From: Pterois miles
Lineage: Eukaryota; Chordata; Actinopteri; Perciformes; Scorpaenidae
NCBI GenBank assembly: GCA_947000775.1
Contig: CAMQGK010000144.1
Coordinates: forward strand, 7,611,001-7,675,000
Direction: 5' to 3'
DNA length: 64,000 bases
The translations under genes and the position numbers were made by a program. Shown here one piece after another: positions 1 through 13,100 of the stretch (positions are counted from its first letter, which is position 1; every line of letters starts with the position of its first letter). Under the pieces are notes generated by a model, which saw nothing but the letters and a program-made list of their open reading frames with translations, ran no database searches and was not told the origin of the DNA.

Positions 1-99
1 AGTAAGGTGATATAATGCAATTTTTTTTAAATCTAATTTTAAGAAGAGTGTCACAGTATGAAGAACACACCAGAAACACACCATTTTAGAATAGGCAAA

Positions 100-240
100 A
101 ATAATGCCTTTGAGCCCTTCGATAATGGCCAAAATTTAGCGTAACTATGGAGCGTAATTAAACCATCTTCGCTCCTCCTCCTCCACAAGGTAGTATAACA
201 TGGTTGGTACTAAAGGCTTCCTTAGGTTTTCTACACAGTG
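100..240. mobile_element. Partial copy of the GGGCTGTCAA-type MITE
   Basis: This piece resembles parts of the longer copies at 20145-20747, 21688-22364 and 31498-31890: the GCCAAAATTTAG block, the CTCCTCCTCCACAAG block, and a following ACATGG segment. Both ends are missing. Confidence 0.45.
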
Positions 241-1180
241 TTTTGGAGAATCAATAAAATCTTACAACGTGTAATATCGTGGTACATAATTTTTTATAGG
301 GGTGTAAGAATATATCTATACTCGTGTACTGATATTTTCTTACACCCCTAGAAAAAACTACACAAGTACAGTTGCACAGGCCAATGAGTGCAGCATTTAT
401 ACACCAGAGAACGGTCATAAGAACATGTATAAAGTATTTCAGCCTGAGAGGACAGAGAGCTCACATGTCTGTCATTTGACTGGCCTAGAGGGGGGCACTC
501 AAATCTCTCTCCAATGACTGGGATCACATGTATGTATGAGAGAGACAGACTGCATATGCTGCTGAATGTACCCTCTTGGGTGTCAATATCTAATAGCTAT
601 TGGTATTTCTGCTGAGCCAGCATTTCTTCAGCCAGGTTATTCAAAAAGCTAACTTTGTACAGACTGGCTGAGTAAAACCACTTTAGACCACTCTTGTGTG
701 TTGATGTAAATCCATGAATGTTTGAACACCTACTGGAAGGCTGAGTTGCTGCGTGTTTCTGGTTGATGACCATGAAAGGTGTTGAGGTGTTACAGCAGCT
801 CTCTCTGCCCTTTGAACAGGGATATTAAGTTCCTTTGAAAAACTCCTTAGACAAAGTTTGTGCTTCAGTTAAAGAGGTCAGGACGGACTTCTTTACTGGA
901 TTAGGAAGCACATTGGACAATAATTACAAATCCGCTTAGTGAATACCAGGGCAACTATGAGAAACAATAATAAGGAATTCCAGTCGTACTGCGTTTTCAT
1001 CCATGCGTGTGGGGTAATCTTACGGTGAACCTCTTACTGAGGTCATACACCATGTACTTCTAGTGAAGGGTTTTTTGAATGTTTACAGCACACGTGTTGC
1101 TAATATTCACAACAGCATTCTGCATGTTTGTTTAGCCCACATTAGGATTGTTCTGCATAGTGCACATGTATCTGTCCCTG

Positions 1181-1450
1181 GGAACCAGACAAATCTGCCA
1201 GCTCATGTTTTATTTGTTCTGGCAGTTTCGTCTGGTCCCCCTCCGCCTTGGAGAGATTTCCAGCAATTTGAGATCTGACGGGCCAATCACAGCCAACTTG
1301 AGACATTTTCAAAAAAACAACCAAGATGGCTGCAGTTGATGTGGAACTTTCTATTGAAGCCGCTATCATGTAGCCTGACATTTCCAGATCAATTCACAAA
1401 TGGATCTGCCAGAGCAAGTAAAACATGAGTTTACAGATTCGTCTGGTTAT
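1181..1450. mobile_element. Short DNA element with ~45-bp terminal inverted repeats
   Basis: The left end (from GGAACCAGACAAATCTG) is matched in reverse complement by the right end (CAGATTCGTCTGGTTAT), including an internal CTCATGTTTTA / TAAAACATGAG pair. The interior has no transposase. A non-autonomous transposon is the simplest reading. Confidence 0.55.
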
Positions 1451-2269
1451 CAGACAAAGTAAAAACACTATTTATCTTCTGATGGTAAAAACTCCAACAC
1501 TTGTTCGCAGAGATATTGATGCTACACCATCACAGCTCATCCCTACACGCTGTAGTGTGCTTACATTTTTAATTTAATTAGATTAGTTCTAACCTGATAG
1601 CAGAGTGATGCCAATACAAGAATGAAGCACGAAGGATATAAGACAATGGTAAAAATACGTTTAAAGAAGAGATCTGAAGTAATGTTCCTCACACACCTCA
1701 CTACTCCTCCCTCCAGGAAGTGGTGAAGCTTAAATTATGAAGTCAGGCAAAATGCGGACAACACCGTGATGCTGGTGTATGGTTTCAGCATTAATGCGGT
1801 CATATGAGAGCCATCTTGCTGAAGCATTATATCCACTTATGTGATTATGCACATACAGTAACATCAGAGCGAAGCTTTCCCTTACACACTGAGAGATATA
1901 TTATCAGCTACAGACCCCCCAGGTGGTTGCCATAGCTACACTGATACCTGAGCACTCACACAATCTATAAACAAGTACTGTTAAATGAAATGAGTCATTA
2001 CACACTTACTTTTTTTCTGGTATTATGCAGTATTTCTGGAAGCTCAGAGATTCCTCCTGTTTTTTTAAGGTTCTTGCTCAGCTGTGTTCTGATTGGATGA
2101 GCTTTGTGTCAAGGACAATTGGGGTTACAGTTCACATGACCCAAAGTTGGAGTGCATTGCTGAGGCATAAAATCCCAGGTGTGTGCAACGTCCATGGTAG
2201 TAATGCTGCAAGGTTTGGGATTTCCATAAGCAGGCTGGTTTTTGAGCCACTCTTAGCAGACTATTAAGC

Positions 2270-3138
2270 CAGTATTGCATGTGGTTATCTTAAACACCAA
2301 CCACCTCCAGCTCAATATTGGTAAGACCAAAGAGCTGGTGGTGGATTTCCGGAGGAGGAAGAAGAGCTCCCCTACTCCCATCACCATCCGTGGGGAGGAG
2401 GTGGTGGACAACTACAAGTTCTTGGGAGTTCATTTAAACAATAAACTGGACTGGTCCAACAACTCCGAGGCCCTCTACAGGAAGGGACAGAGCAAACTAT
2501 TCTTCCTGAGAAGGCTGAGGACCTTCAACGTGTTCAACAGGCTACATCAGATGTTTTACCAGTCTGTAGTAGCAGCTTTCTGTTCTTCGCCGTGGTATGT
2601 TGGGGGGGTGGCATCAGCATCAGAGATGCCACCAAACTTAACAAACTGGTGAGGAGGGCTGGGTCTGTGGTTGGATGTGAGCTGGACAGTCTGGAGGTGG
2701 TGGCAGAGGGGAGGACCAGGAGGAGAACCCCTCCCACCCCCTCTATGACCAACTAGTCCAGATGAGGAGTACATTCAGCCAGAGACTGATCCCCCCTCGG
2801 CACACTACAAACCGTCTGGGTCAGTCCTTTCTTTTGGTGGCCATCAGGCTCCATAACCAAGGTCTGACCCCCATGTTACTCTGATCATCTGCTCCGTATT
2901 TATTCCAAATGTATATAATTACATATAATTATATAATTACATATATATATATATGCTATGCATATACAATACCCACCACCTGCTGCACTTTACTTATTAC
3001 TGTTACTTATTTATTTTATTGTCAATTTTCTTCATTGCACCTTCTCTTTTACTTTTTACTATACTGTGTTTATCTGTACTGTACTGTGTTGACGCTGCTA
3101 TGACACCCAAATTTCCCTCCGGGGATTAATAAAGGTTC

Positions 3139-3167
<29 letters not shown>
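2270..3167 (+). pseudogene. L2/CR1-type LINE reverse transcriptase fragment (3' end)
   Basis: The plus strand encodes the end of a non-LTR reverse transcriptase with typical blocks: KTKELVVDFRR, YKFLGVHLNNKLDW, ALYRKGQSKLFFLRRLR and, after a frameshift near 2590, KLVRRAGSVVGCELDSLEVV. Later stops show it is dead. The 3' end is AATAAAGG followed by CTTAT repeats, the usual tail of such fish LINEs. Only the C-terminal portion is present (5' truncation). Confidence 0.85.
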
Positions 3168-3169
<2 letters not shown>

Positions 3170-3552
3170 AGGTCCAGTGTGTAGCATTTAAGGAGATATA
3201 TTAGCAGAAATGGAATATAATCGTTATAACTGTTTTCATTCATGTATAATCACTAAGAATCATTATACTGTAAAGAAAGAAACAAAGAAAGAAAGAATTG
3301 TTTAGAATGAGCTCTATCTATCTATCTGTCTATCTATCGATCTATCGATCTATCAATCTATCTATCTACACAGGGAGCGGGTCTTCTTCATGGAGTCCGC
3401 CATGTTTCTACAGTAGCCCAGAACGGACAAACCAGACACTGACACTGAGAGAGACATTCATGTTTTTACGTTACCTGAAGGCCATCGTAGTTCTTCAACA
3501 TGCTTGAAAGTGAGGGATGAGCGGAGTGGTATTCAGTTGGTTGCAATCTGCT
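3168..3552 (+). mobile_element. MITE with AAAGGTCCAGTGTGTAG terminus, copy 1
   Basis: It starts at its terminal motif immediately after the LINE tail and includes the conserved GGAGTCCGCCATGTTTCTAC block. A TCTA microsatellite has expanded within it. Other copies are at 43988-44467 and 53756-54184. It is non-coding; the right end is degraded. Confidence 0.6.
3313..3370. repeat. TCTA/TCGA tetranucleotide microsatellite
   Basis: Interrupted TCTA/TCTG/TCGA repeats inside the MITE at 3168. Confidence 0.85.
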
Positions 3553-4121
3553 TTCAAATGACATTGCAGTAAATTCAGTTGACTGAAACATTTTTGTTTG
3601 CTGGTGTGTGCTTTTCTTCCGAGCTGTTGCCATCCCTAATCGTGCAGGCTGTGGTTACCTCTCACCTGTTTCCTGTTATGCTACATCTCAGTCGGTCGGT
3701 CGGCTCATAGTTCGGTGGATGAGTCTGTGTCCTGGTGGGTTTGGCTTCTCTAATCCTCCCTTTGTTACTGACTGTCAGTGTCCACAGGTGGCTGAGCTCA
3801 ATACGCTCCGTGGCCCAAGCTTTCCCTGCAAATTCATGCCACACACTCAGAGAAATACACACAAGTCCCAAACTAGTGCTTTTTCTTCATTGTTTTGTGT
3901 TTGTTAAAAAATCTTGACGTTCACTGAGTTGTTTTATTTTCTGCTTTTCATGTTTCCTTTCCACTGTGAGATGGTTGAACTACAGTGGTTGACCTGTTTT
4001 ACCACTAATACTAATTCTAGTAATGTCAATAATAATAATGATAATAATAATAATAATAACGCAGGTTGGTGTATTCTTCAAGACCACATAGTTTGACACA
4101 GTGCTGTTATCTCTCTCTCAG

Positions 4122-7100
4122 ATGTTCCTGGCAGCCTTGTCCTTTGCCTACTTTGCCAAGGCGTTATCTGGCAGCTACATGAAGAGCACAATTACACAAC
4201 TTGAGAGGCGATTTGACATCCCCAGTTATCTGATTGGCATTATAGATGGGAGCTTTGAAATAGGTGAGTTTCTCAGTTCCTTTTTGTCCATGTGTCTCTC
4301 TGTTTACTGGTTACATATTTGTGAACTGTGAAACACTGAGATGCCACTGTAATGCAAATATGATAATAACATGTCCTCCTAGCATACATGCTTCCCTTTT
4401 GAGCTTTGAATAGTCACAATGGTTGCGTACCTAATTGGCTAAAAAATCCTTTCAAGAGAGCAGCATGTAGGCTTGGAGTAGAGGGGTTTTGTGATGCTTT
4501 GCAGTTGTACAACAGACTGTGGACATGACATATAATATTGCCTTTATGCTTCAAAAAATAAAAATATTTACACTAACTTTGATCAAAATCCACACTGATC
4601 TCTGATAGGGCTGTTAATATTATAAATAATATTCATACATTTTATGAAGACCCAGTTTGCAGTGACAGAGATATTGTGTGTGCGATATTTAGACACATAA
4701 ACAAATATTACATATTCCCACCCCAGGAGTACAAATACATTACACGACTGTCTACTAATGTATCCTCGGTTAAGGCAAGGCGTGTGTCTTATGGTTGTCT
4801 GAATATGAAGACCTTTCCTCTGTATTTATATGTCATGAAGGTAGAGATCTTACTGCTTGACAGATATATCCTTTCATGGTGTTTCTCTATAATCACATGG
4901 ATTTTTTTTAAATTGAAAAAACATTCAAAGTGCAAACAATGCAGACATACTGTATACTCAACATAATGTAACAGAAAAACAAATAAATTCATTTTCAATT
5001 TAATAAAAAAATTGAATTGGGATAAATACACTTAAAATATAAAATTAGAAGAGAGAAATACACATACATTATACCTCTTTAAAAGGTTCACTATGCATGT
5101 TGACAGTTGTATTACATTTCTTAGTGTTTATAAGTTTGAGAGTCTTGATATATTCTTTAAACTCACATACAAATCCAGTGACATTGTGGATAACTAAATT
5201 TTCTTTGCTTTACATTACGGAAAATTTACCACATATAATCAATACGTTTACCATAATTTCAACGTTAGATTTATCATGTTCGAAATGTGTAATTTCAATT
5301 TTCAGACAATACTGACAATCTTTCATTCAAGTCCAAAAGGTCAGTGAATGTATACAGTGATAAAATCACAAACAATGTGTTGTAGATTCTGGTACATCAT
5401 CACAGAAATTACATTTGTCGTCAATATCTGAGAATCTGGGGGATATATAAACGTGGCTGATAATGTATTATGTAAAACTTTGATATGTACCACTACTTCT
5501 TTAGTCTTATTGGTAATTCATGTTTTGTCATGTTTTATGTCTTTGACTCATCTCCATGTCCTTTTCTGATCGTCTCTACCTTGTAGGCAACTTGTTAGTC
5601 ATCGCCTTTGTGAGCTATTTTGGTGCCAAACTCCACCGACCTAAGATCATAGCAGTCGGTTGTATCTTGATGTCTTTTGGGACCTTTTTGATCGCTATGC
5701 CTCATTTCATCATCGGCCGGTAGGCACAGTGTCACGTCTGTACGCATTACAGTTGTGTTTCCTGCACTTTGAAAATTCTGTTCATATTTGCGCTCAACAT
5801 TGTGAGCATCTAACGATACCTGATGCTTTCTCCCTTCCCTTGTTTAACAGTCACATTGGTATTTTGTACGCAGCTATAAGATCGAAACATCAGTTAGATG
5901 GTCAGTGAATTCAACCAATAACCTCTCTCCATGTCCAGCAAGCTCACCTGAGTCCACCAGGGCAGGTGACAGACCCTCTATACTGCCCTCTAGAGGTAAG
6001 ACTAGGGTCTATTTAAAAAAAAAAAACACACACACAACACGTTACTTATTTCTTTATTCCTAAATTTTGAATATAGTCAAATTAGAAACAAGATTGTAGT
6101 ACTACAGAATATAGAAAGATAGACAGAGCATGCATTTTAGGGTTTGAAATATAAATTCTCATCTATTTCTTCATAATTGATTCTGAACTGTAGGCTGTGA
6201 GCGAGAGTCCAGTGTTTCAATGTGGATCTATGTGTTGCTGGGAAATGTCCTGCGTGGGATCGGGGAGACTCCAGTCCAGCCATTAGGAATCTCCTATATT
6301 GATGATTACGCTCAGTCCGAGAATGCTGCCCTCTATATTGGTAATGCACCGTATTCGCTGGCCATGCTAGTGGTTTTCTATGCTACCAAGATTAATGCTG
6401 TGTTCCAGAGGACAGAATTTTCCCATGAAGACAATGGAGTAGAGGTGCTGCTGGGTCTTTGTGGTAATCACTTACAGGTGCTCTTTGGATCCTTCAGGTG
6501 TACTGGGGTCATTCAGTCTTGTGAAGGGCTCATTGCGTGGGTGGAATGCCATCTCAAAAAGTACAAAATGTGAAGGCAAATGCATGCACTCTGTGTGTTT
6601 GAACAAATTTAAAATGCCTTTATTTTACATGGCAATAATCATTTAAAATGTCCAACACGTTGTGACCAACGTAGGCCCTCATCGGAGCCACTGCCAGCAT
6701 GCAGCAGCAGCATTTTGTACTTTTTTGAGATGGCATTCCCTGCATGCAATGAACCCTTCACAAGACTGGATCAGAATTTTCCAAGTTGACATTTACAACT
6801 TCCGACCTCCTGCGTTTCAGGAGCACAATGCCAAACGTAAACAAAAACCATGGCTGACTGTGACAAACCATGACAAGCGTATGCACAGTTGAACTCTCAG
6901 CAGTGCAGCCTACGCATTTTTTCTTGCATTTTTTTTAAATGTTTTACTGCATAATGTCTGTGAAGAAAAGATAAATATTTACTGTAACCAGCTACCTAAT
7001 AACATGGCGGCATACAGTATTTTGACATTTATTTACATGCAGAACAGGTTTCACGTATGATAGTATGTATTATTTTACTTAAATGCAGGAAAGTACTTTA

Positions 7101-10100
7101 CGTTGCCTTGTAGCTGATGATTTATTTACAGTGTGCACTTCCATTGTTGTGACGTCAGACAACTGTGTCTTCGTGAAGTTGGGGTACGTGGATTTTGACT
7201 GAGTTTATAAGCAGGAACTCGGACTCTGAATGCCGTTACAGTGCACTTTAGGTCAGAAATTTTTGAGTTCCAAGTTGACTGGAACGCAGCATAAGGTCAC
7301 TAAATTTTCAGTGTAATTCATTTATGAAGTGGATTTCATTTACATACATCTATATTTGAATTAAAGGTTGTATATCCAGTATGTATCAGCTGGTATATTG
7401 GATGTTTAAGGATTAACTGAGAGTAGGTGACTACGTATTTAATACATACAGGCTGAGACTTATAGTGACTATATTATTCACTGGAATAGATAAAAATAAT
7501 TCTTAAAAAAGGATGGGTGTTATGTTTGTATGTTACAGGTGCTGAATGTGGTTAAATGAAAACTCTGTTGTAAATTTTAGGATGTGTCCAGACCATATCA
7601 ATTATTGGTCCTGTCTTTGGGTACCTGCTGGGATCGCTGTGTGCAAAGATCTACGTCGACGTCGGCTATGTGGACATGGGTGAGTAAACTGTCATCTGAC
7701 TGATAAAGTAACAGGGTTGTGCTTGGTAAGTTGTGTTCACACTCACTCCTCTGTGGAGAGTTGGATTTAGAAATTGTTTTTTGTACATGACGGCATTAAA
7801 GCTGTGCAAGACACAATATACCTGCCAAGAGGAATGAATTAGGGCAGAGTAAATCCTCCTGTGACACACAGTAATCTGACTGGGAAACACTTTAGAGCTG
7901 TTGTAAATACAATACAACAATATAATACAAAGTCAGGAGAGTCAGTGTCCTCATGTTCTGAAATGTGGCATTTGAACATTTATTGCAGCCCTCAGTGTAC
8001 GTAAAGCACTTTGACAACAATGTTTGATATTACCTTGCTGTAAAAATAAATATAACCAAAAGAAATAAATAGTTATAGTAAATGAGACAACTTAACCCAA
8101 GTTAATCCACTTACTGTGGCTGTGTGGTTCTTATCTCTTGGCAGAGACGGTGACTATTACCCCTGGTGATGCCCGCTGGGTGGGAGCATGGTGGTTGGGC
8201 TACCTCATCGCTGGTACCATCACCCTCATGTCTGCCTTCCCTTTCTGGTTCCTTCCTAAATCACTGCCCATGCCTGTGGAGAAACACGATAGCAACTGCA
8301 CTCCAGAGCAAACCAGGTTCATCAAAGATTCACCAACCATGGAGCACAAGTTCAGACCCGAGGAGCCGACTAATTTACATCAGATGGTCAAAGGTACGAT
8401 GTTGTAATGCTGGGAAAGTTGAATGTTGAGTAACGGCATCGTAATTAATTAATTAATTATGCAATCCAGAAATCTTTAGGGATATATTGTGTCTCTTTTG
8501 CAACTACTTCTTTTATTAACCCATATTTCTTGCATTTCTGCCATAACTGCAAGCTGATTTTTTTAAATAAGTTAATTTCTTCTTGTGAATTTAAAACCCA
8601 TGATGCATGAACAATCGAGTGCTACAAAAGTTGTGTCATTTTAACCTCTTCCACTCCTTGAGGGCATTGTTGCCCTCGAACAACTTCACTGTTTTTCAGA
8701 GGCTGTAGCAGGCTCAGTTTTAGAGCTAGAGCGAAGGTACTGATGTCACTAGAAGACCTAACCCTGAATTTACTGCGGCAAGCTGCCATGCCATTAGGCT
8801 ATGAAAAGCTGCAGCGGCCGCTCCCGGGCTCCCCTGGCCACAGAAAACTGGAATCATTGCTTTGTGAATTCGGTGTAAGGATTGGTTTTCCCTAGGTAGA
8901 CTGACAACAAGGGGGTTTCTGAGCAGTTTTCAGAACAGAAGCCATCCAGTCACCGAAAAATACAATTCTTGCAGAAATCTTGAAAATTTCCAGAGTTTTA
9001 GATACTAAATCACAGCGTGATTTTTTCTGTGGTGTTCCGCAAGGTCTTGGTGTCTTAATGTGGCATTTTGGAGGGATTATTGATCATTTTTTGTCAGTTC
9101 TTAAATGGTAGAAGATGGTTAAATTTTGCACCAAAGCTGTGTAACAAATGATAACTCAAAAATTGCTGCAACAGCTTATGAGACATAATAGCACATAAGA
9201 ATAAACCCCAGTACACTTTTACAGTGTATTTTAATTAATTATTTTTCTATTTCTGGTTTTTGACTAGAACAACGTGACATACAGTGCCGAGCTGCATCTC
9301 AAATTAATCTTCAGTTCCCCAGTTTTCAGATGATGTACACAACTTCTATGAGACATCTACTGCTGACCTGCTATCTCCTCCTAAAAACCTCCTGTACCCC
9401 CCCTAAAAATAAAATACAAAATGTGTCAAAGAGGGTGGAGTGGAAAAGGTTAAACATGTTCGTGGGTCCAGTTTTAGACACTGTATGCTTGTTATAAATG
9501 CGTTGATAATCTGTACATCATGAAAAGATGTGTTGAAAGAGGCAAAGCTTTTTAAGTGGTTCTCATAAACTTCCTCACACAGAATTTGTGCCCACATTGA
9601 AGAGTCTCCTTGGAAATCCTGTGTACATCACTTTCTTATGCGTGACCATCATTCAGTTCAACTCTCTCATCGGGATGGTCACCTACAAACCCAAATACAT
9701 TGAGCAACACTACGGCCAGTCGGCATCAAAAGCCAATTTCCTCATGGGTAAGCAGACTGTTAATTGATAATTCATAATGTTTACCTGGTTCAGGTGGCTC
9801 TTGTTTGGTCATTTTATCTTTGTGGATGAGTAACATGCTTTTTCAACGCCTGTGCTGCTCCACTGAAAGGAAAGTATTTAAGGATGCAAAGTGATTTGAG
9901 CTGGATGGTCATCATAAGAGTTTCATGAGCCAGTTTTTGATGAATTTTTTATAGTCCAACTCCCACTTCCCTTAGTAAACGCTGCAGCTTCTGAATGACA
10001 GCCAGGTTTACTGAAATTGCTGGACAGTTTTTTTTTTTTTTTTTTTTTAAAAAGCACACAGATTAATGAGACGAGTTATTAGGTCAGCCTGATGGAGTTG

Positions 10101-13100
10101 GAGACAGTCTTTCTACCGCATAACAGAATGAGTGAATGTCGGATGATGACAAGTGCATTTCTTATCCTCTCTACCATCAAAAGCCATTTTCATCTTTCAC
10201 GTCATGACTTCAGCACACTTTACATGAAATATGAATGAGACTAGTTTCATATGAATGAGTGCTCTTGTCTTTGATCCCTTTCGGGGAGCAATGCTGCTGC
10301 CTGATGTTACTTATTCACATTGTTTCCTGATCCTCTATCCCGTTAAGAGTCTGTTGTGTGCTGTGGTTTGGCTAGGCATGATCAACATCCCGGCCGTGGC
10401 CCTCGGGATGTTCTCTGGAGGGGTCATCATGAAGAAGTACAGGCTGGATATCATGGGAGCTGCTAAATTTGCCTTTGGGACCTCGCTGCTGGGCTACTTC
10501 CTGTCGCTCTTTTTCTTCGCCATGGGCTGTGAGAACTTGAAGGTGGCAGGCATCACAGTCTCATATAGGGGGTATGTGATGTCTGGATATAGTTCCCTTG
10601 TAACATTCAGGAAAATGAGCTAGGTTTGAATTTAGGGACCTTCTACAATTAAAGGGATAGTTTGGGTGTTTTTAGTGGCGTTGTATGAGGTACTTACATA
10701 TAGTCAGTACCAGGAGTTGCAGCACAGAAGCAAAGCTACTGTGGACGGGCCAGTAGCAAAAGGACATGTACATGTTGGGGGGGATGAAGCCGTTTGCTAT
10801 CCTCTGGCCAAAGCAACCAGACTCCATTGAAAACATGACTCACAAAAAACGATCCAGTGAAATCCAGCGGTATATGTCCACCAGGTTTGGCGAGGACACT
10901 ATGGGACTCAGCTGGCTATTCAAGTGGTCATGTTACCTATTGTGGAATGCACCTGATTGGTCCCCGGTTTCCTGCTTGCCGTTTCAAACGGGAAACAGCA
11001 CGTCGGCCTGCTCATAAACGTTCTGTATTCCGTCTAAACAATCTACCTGAGTCTCGTTTCATTATAGAACTAGATCGCCTAGTTTGACAGCTTGGTTCGT
11101 GAGCTGGACGCGTCGCGCTGGACAGGCTCATTTGCATAAAGATCCTCGCTTTTTCACTGAGGAAGAGCAACGGCCATTAAGGGAACTTAACCAATTGTGT
11201 AACTTCATCACTCAGTCAGTCAATCCTCAGTAGGGCTGACCCTCTGCGGTCCAGCCAACAAGTAATTTAACCTTGAAGAACACAGGAGTTGACTTTGGTG
11301 AGTCTAGACTCACCAAAGTCACACAATAACACAAACTAACTGATCTAGGCGGCGGTAGACCAGCACCTCATGCTCTGCGAGGTAAAATTGCAGTTTTTTT
11401 TTTTAATGGAGTCTTGTGGCTTTGGCGAGAACATAAATGGATGCAACTGCTTCAGTTCCCTGTCAGCTGTCTGACGGCAAAGTAAAGTGGTGAAAATATC
11501 CTAAATATAGCGTACACTTGAACTGATATTGATTCTTTTAGGTGAACCTTTCTTTTAGATGGCTAAAATATGTTTTGCTGTCAGTCGCATCCACAGCAGT
11601 ACATTGTATTCCTGTCTGCTTGCTGGGTGCGTGCCAACCGTCATCTACTTTAGGTAATACACTGACTATGGATAAGTAACACCATACAACCCCACGTCAA
11701 AACACCCAAACTGTCCTTTTAATCAGTACAGCTAATTGACGTCAAAGGTCTCTGTTTGCGTTGTTTTGCCTTTCTTCTATTTTCATATTCCATGCACAGT
11801 AATAGTCGTGGCTTCCTTATTTGGTGAATTTTTCATATGTGCTGTCAATAATATATGCATTTTCTTCATGTTGTCACATGCAGAGTGGAGGGCTTGTCTT
11901 ATCAGGAGCAGTCTCTCTCCTCTGAATGTAATTTTGGTTGCTTGTGCTCAAGAAAGGAGTGGGATCCAGTGTGTGGAGACAATGGGATCACCTATGTTTC
12001 TCCCTGCTTGGCTGGATGCACGTCCTCCACCGGCTCCGGTAGAAATACGGTCAGGCACACACCGACTTCATCCATATTTCCTAGTATAACTATAGAATAT
12101 TAAATGAAGCTTAATGTTTAGGCTTAATTGCAGTGTTTCATTCATATTGTGTCCTATAGCACTGATGTCTACAGAGAGGCACTTGACTATTTATGTACAG
12201 GAAAAGAAATGCTTCATTCATTCATAAACTTTCCTTCTTTGTCAGGTGTTTGACAACTGCAGTTGTGTAGCGCTGGCTGACACCCAACAAGGCAACATGA
12301 CGGCCACTCTGGGCCAGTGTCGACGTAGTGACAGCTGTGACATAATCTTCCCTTACTTCCTGGCTCTGTCTGTCCTCAGCTCCTTCATCATCTCTCTGGG
12401 GGGAACACCCGGCTTCATGCTGCTGGTCAGGTCCGTCAATAACCCCCACATGCAGCCCATTTGTCGGCGTAATACATTATGTTGTCATTCGTGGACAGAT
12501 TACACTTCCTGCTGTTATCAGAAAAATTGATCACTTACTCCTGATACAGTATTATCAGTACAGATGTTTACAAATCAACTTAAACTGTCAGAATTTAGAA
12601 GTTTGCAATAAAGGTGCTCCGTACGATATCCAGAGCATTAATACAGTTACAGTTTTCTATGTAAAGATATAGAGGAGTATGAGTACCTGAGTAGACAATG
12701 AAGTCTGTGTGTGTTGTAACCAGTGGGCTACCTCTGGGTCTGAAAAGTGAAGCCAGTGCTGAGGTGCCTTAAAATTGCATTCTTTCTAATATCCAGCAGA
12801 GGGCGTCTATGAGAAATTGAGTCTACTTCTCACTTGATTTATTACCTCAGTAAACATTGTAATCATGAGTTTATGGTCTCAATCACTAGTTTCTAGTCTT
12901 CTTCAATAGAGCATCATTTAGTAAATTATGGCCCCATTTAGAGTCAAATAGACCATAAAGCAGGGTATGTTTTAGGGTGTGGCTACATTGTGATTGACAG
13001 GGTGCTACCATGGCGTTGTCCAGTTGGAGAGTTTTCCGTGCTTTTGTCTTTCAACTTTTACCCTTTCACAGTGTGTTTTCAGTTCAGGAAAGTTAATAAA

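Larger units (their letters stand above)
1..4121. other. Region upstream of the first visible slco1c1 exon
   Basis: No exon could be supported here. It probably represents slco1c1 intron or 5' flank. It contains a partial MITE (about 100-240), a TIR element (1181-1450), a LINE relic (2270-3167), a further MITE (3168-3552) and an AAT-rich microsatellite at about 4029-4060. Confidence 0.5.

Noticed and set aside
2534..2774. Minus-strand ORFs in the LINE fragment
   Set aside because: Shadows of the plus-strand reverse transcriptase remnant.
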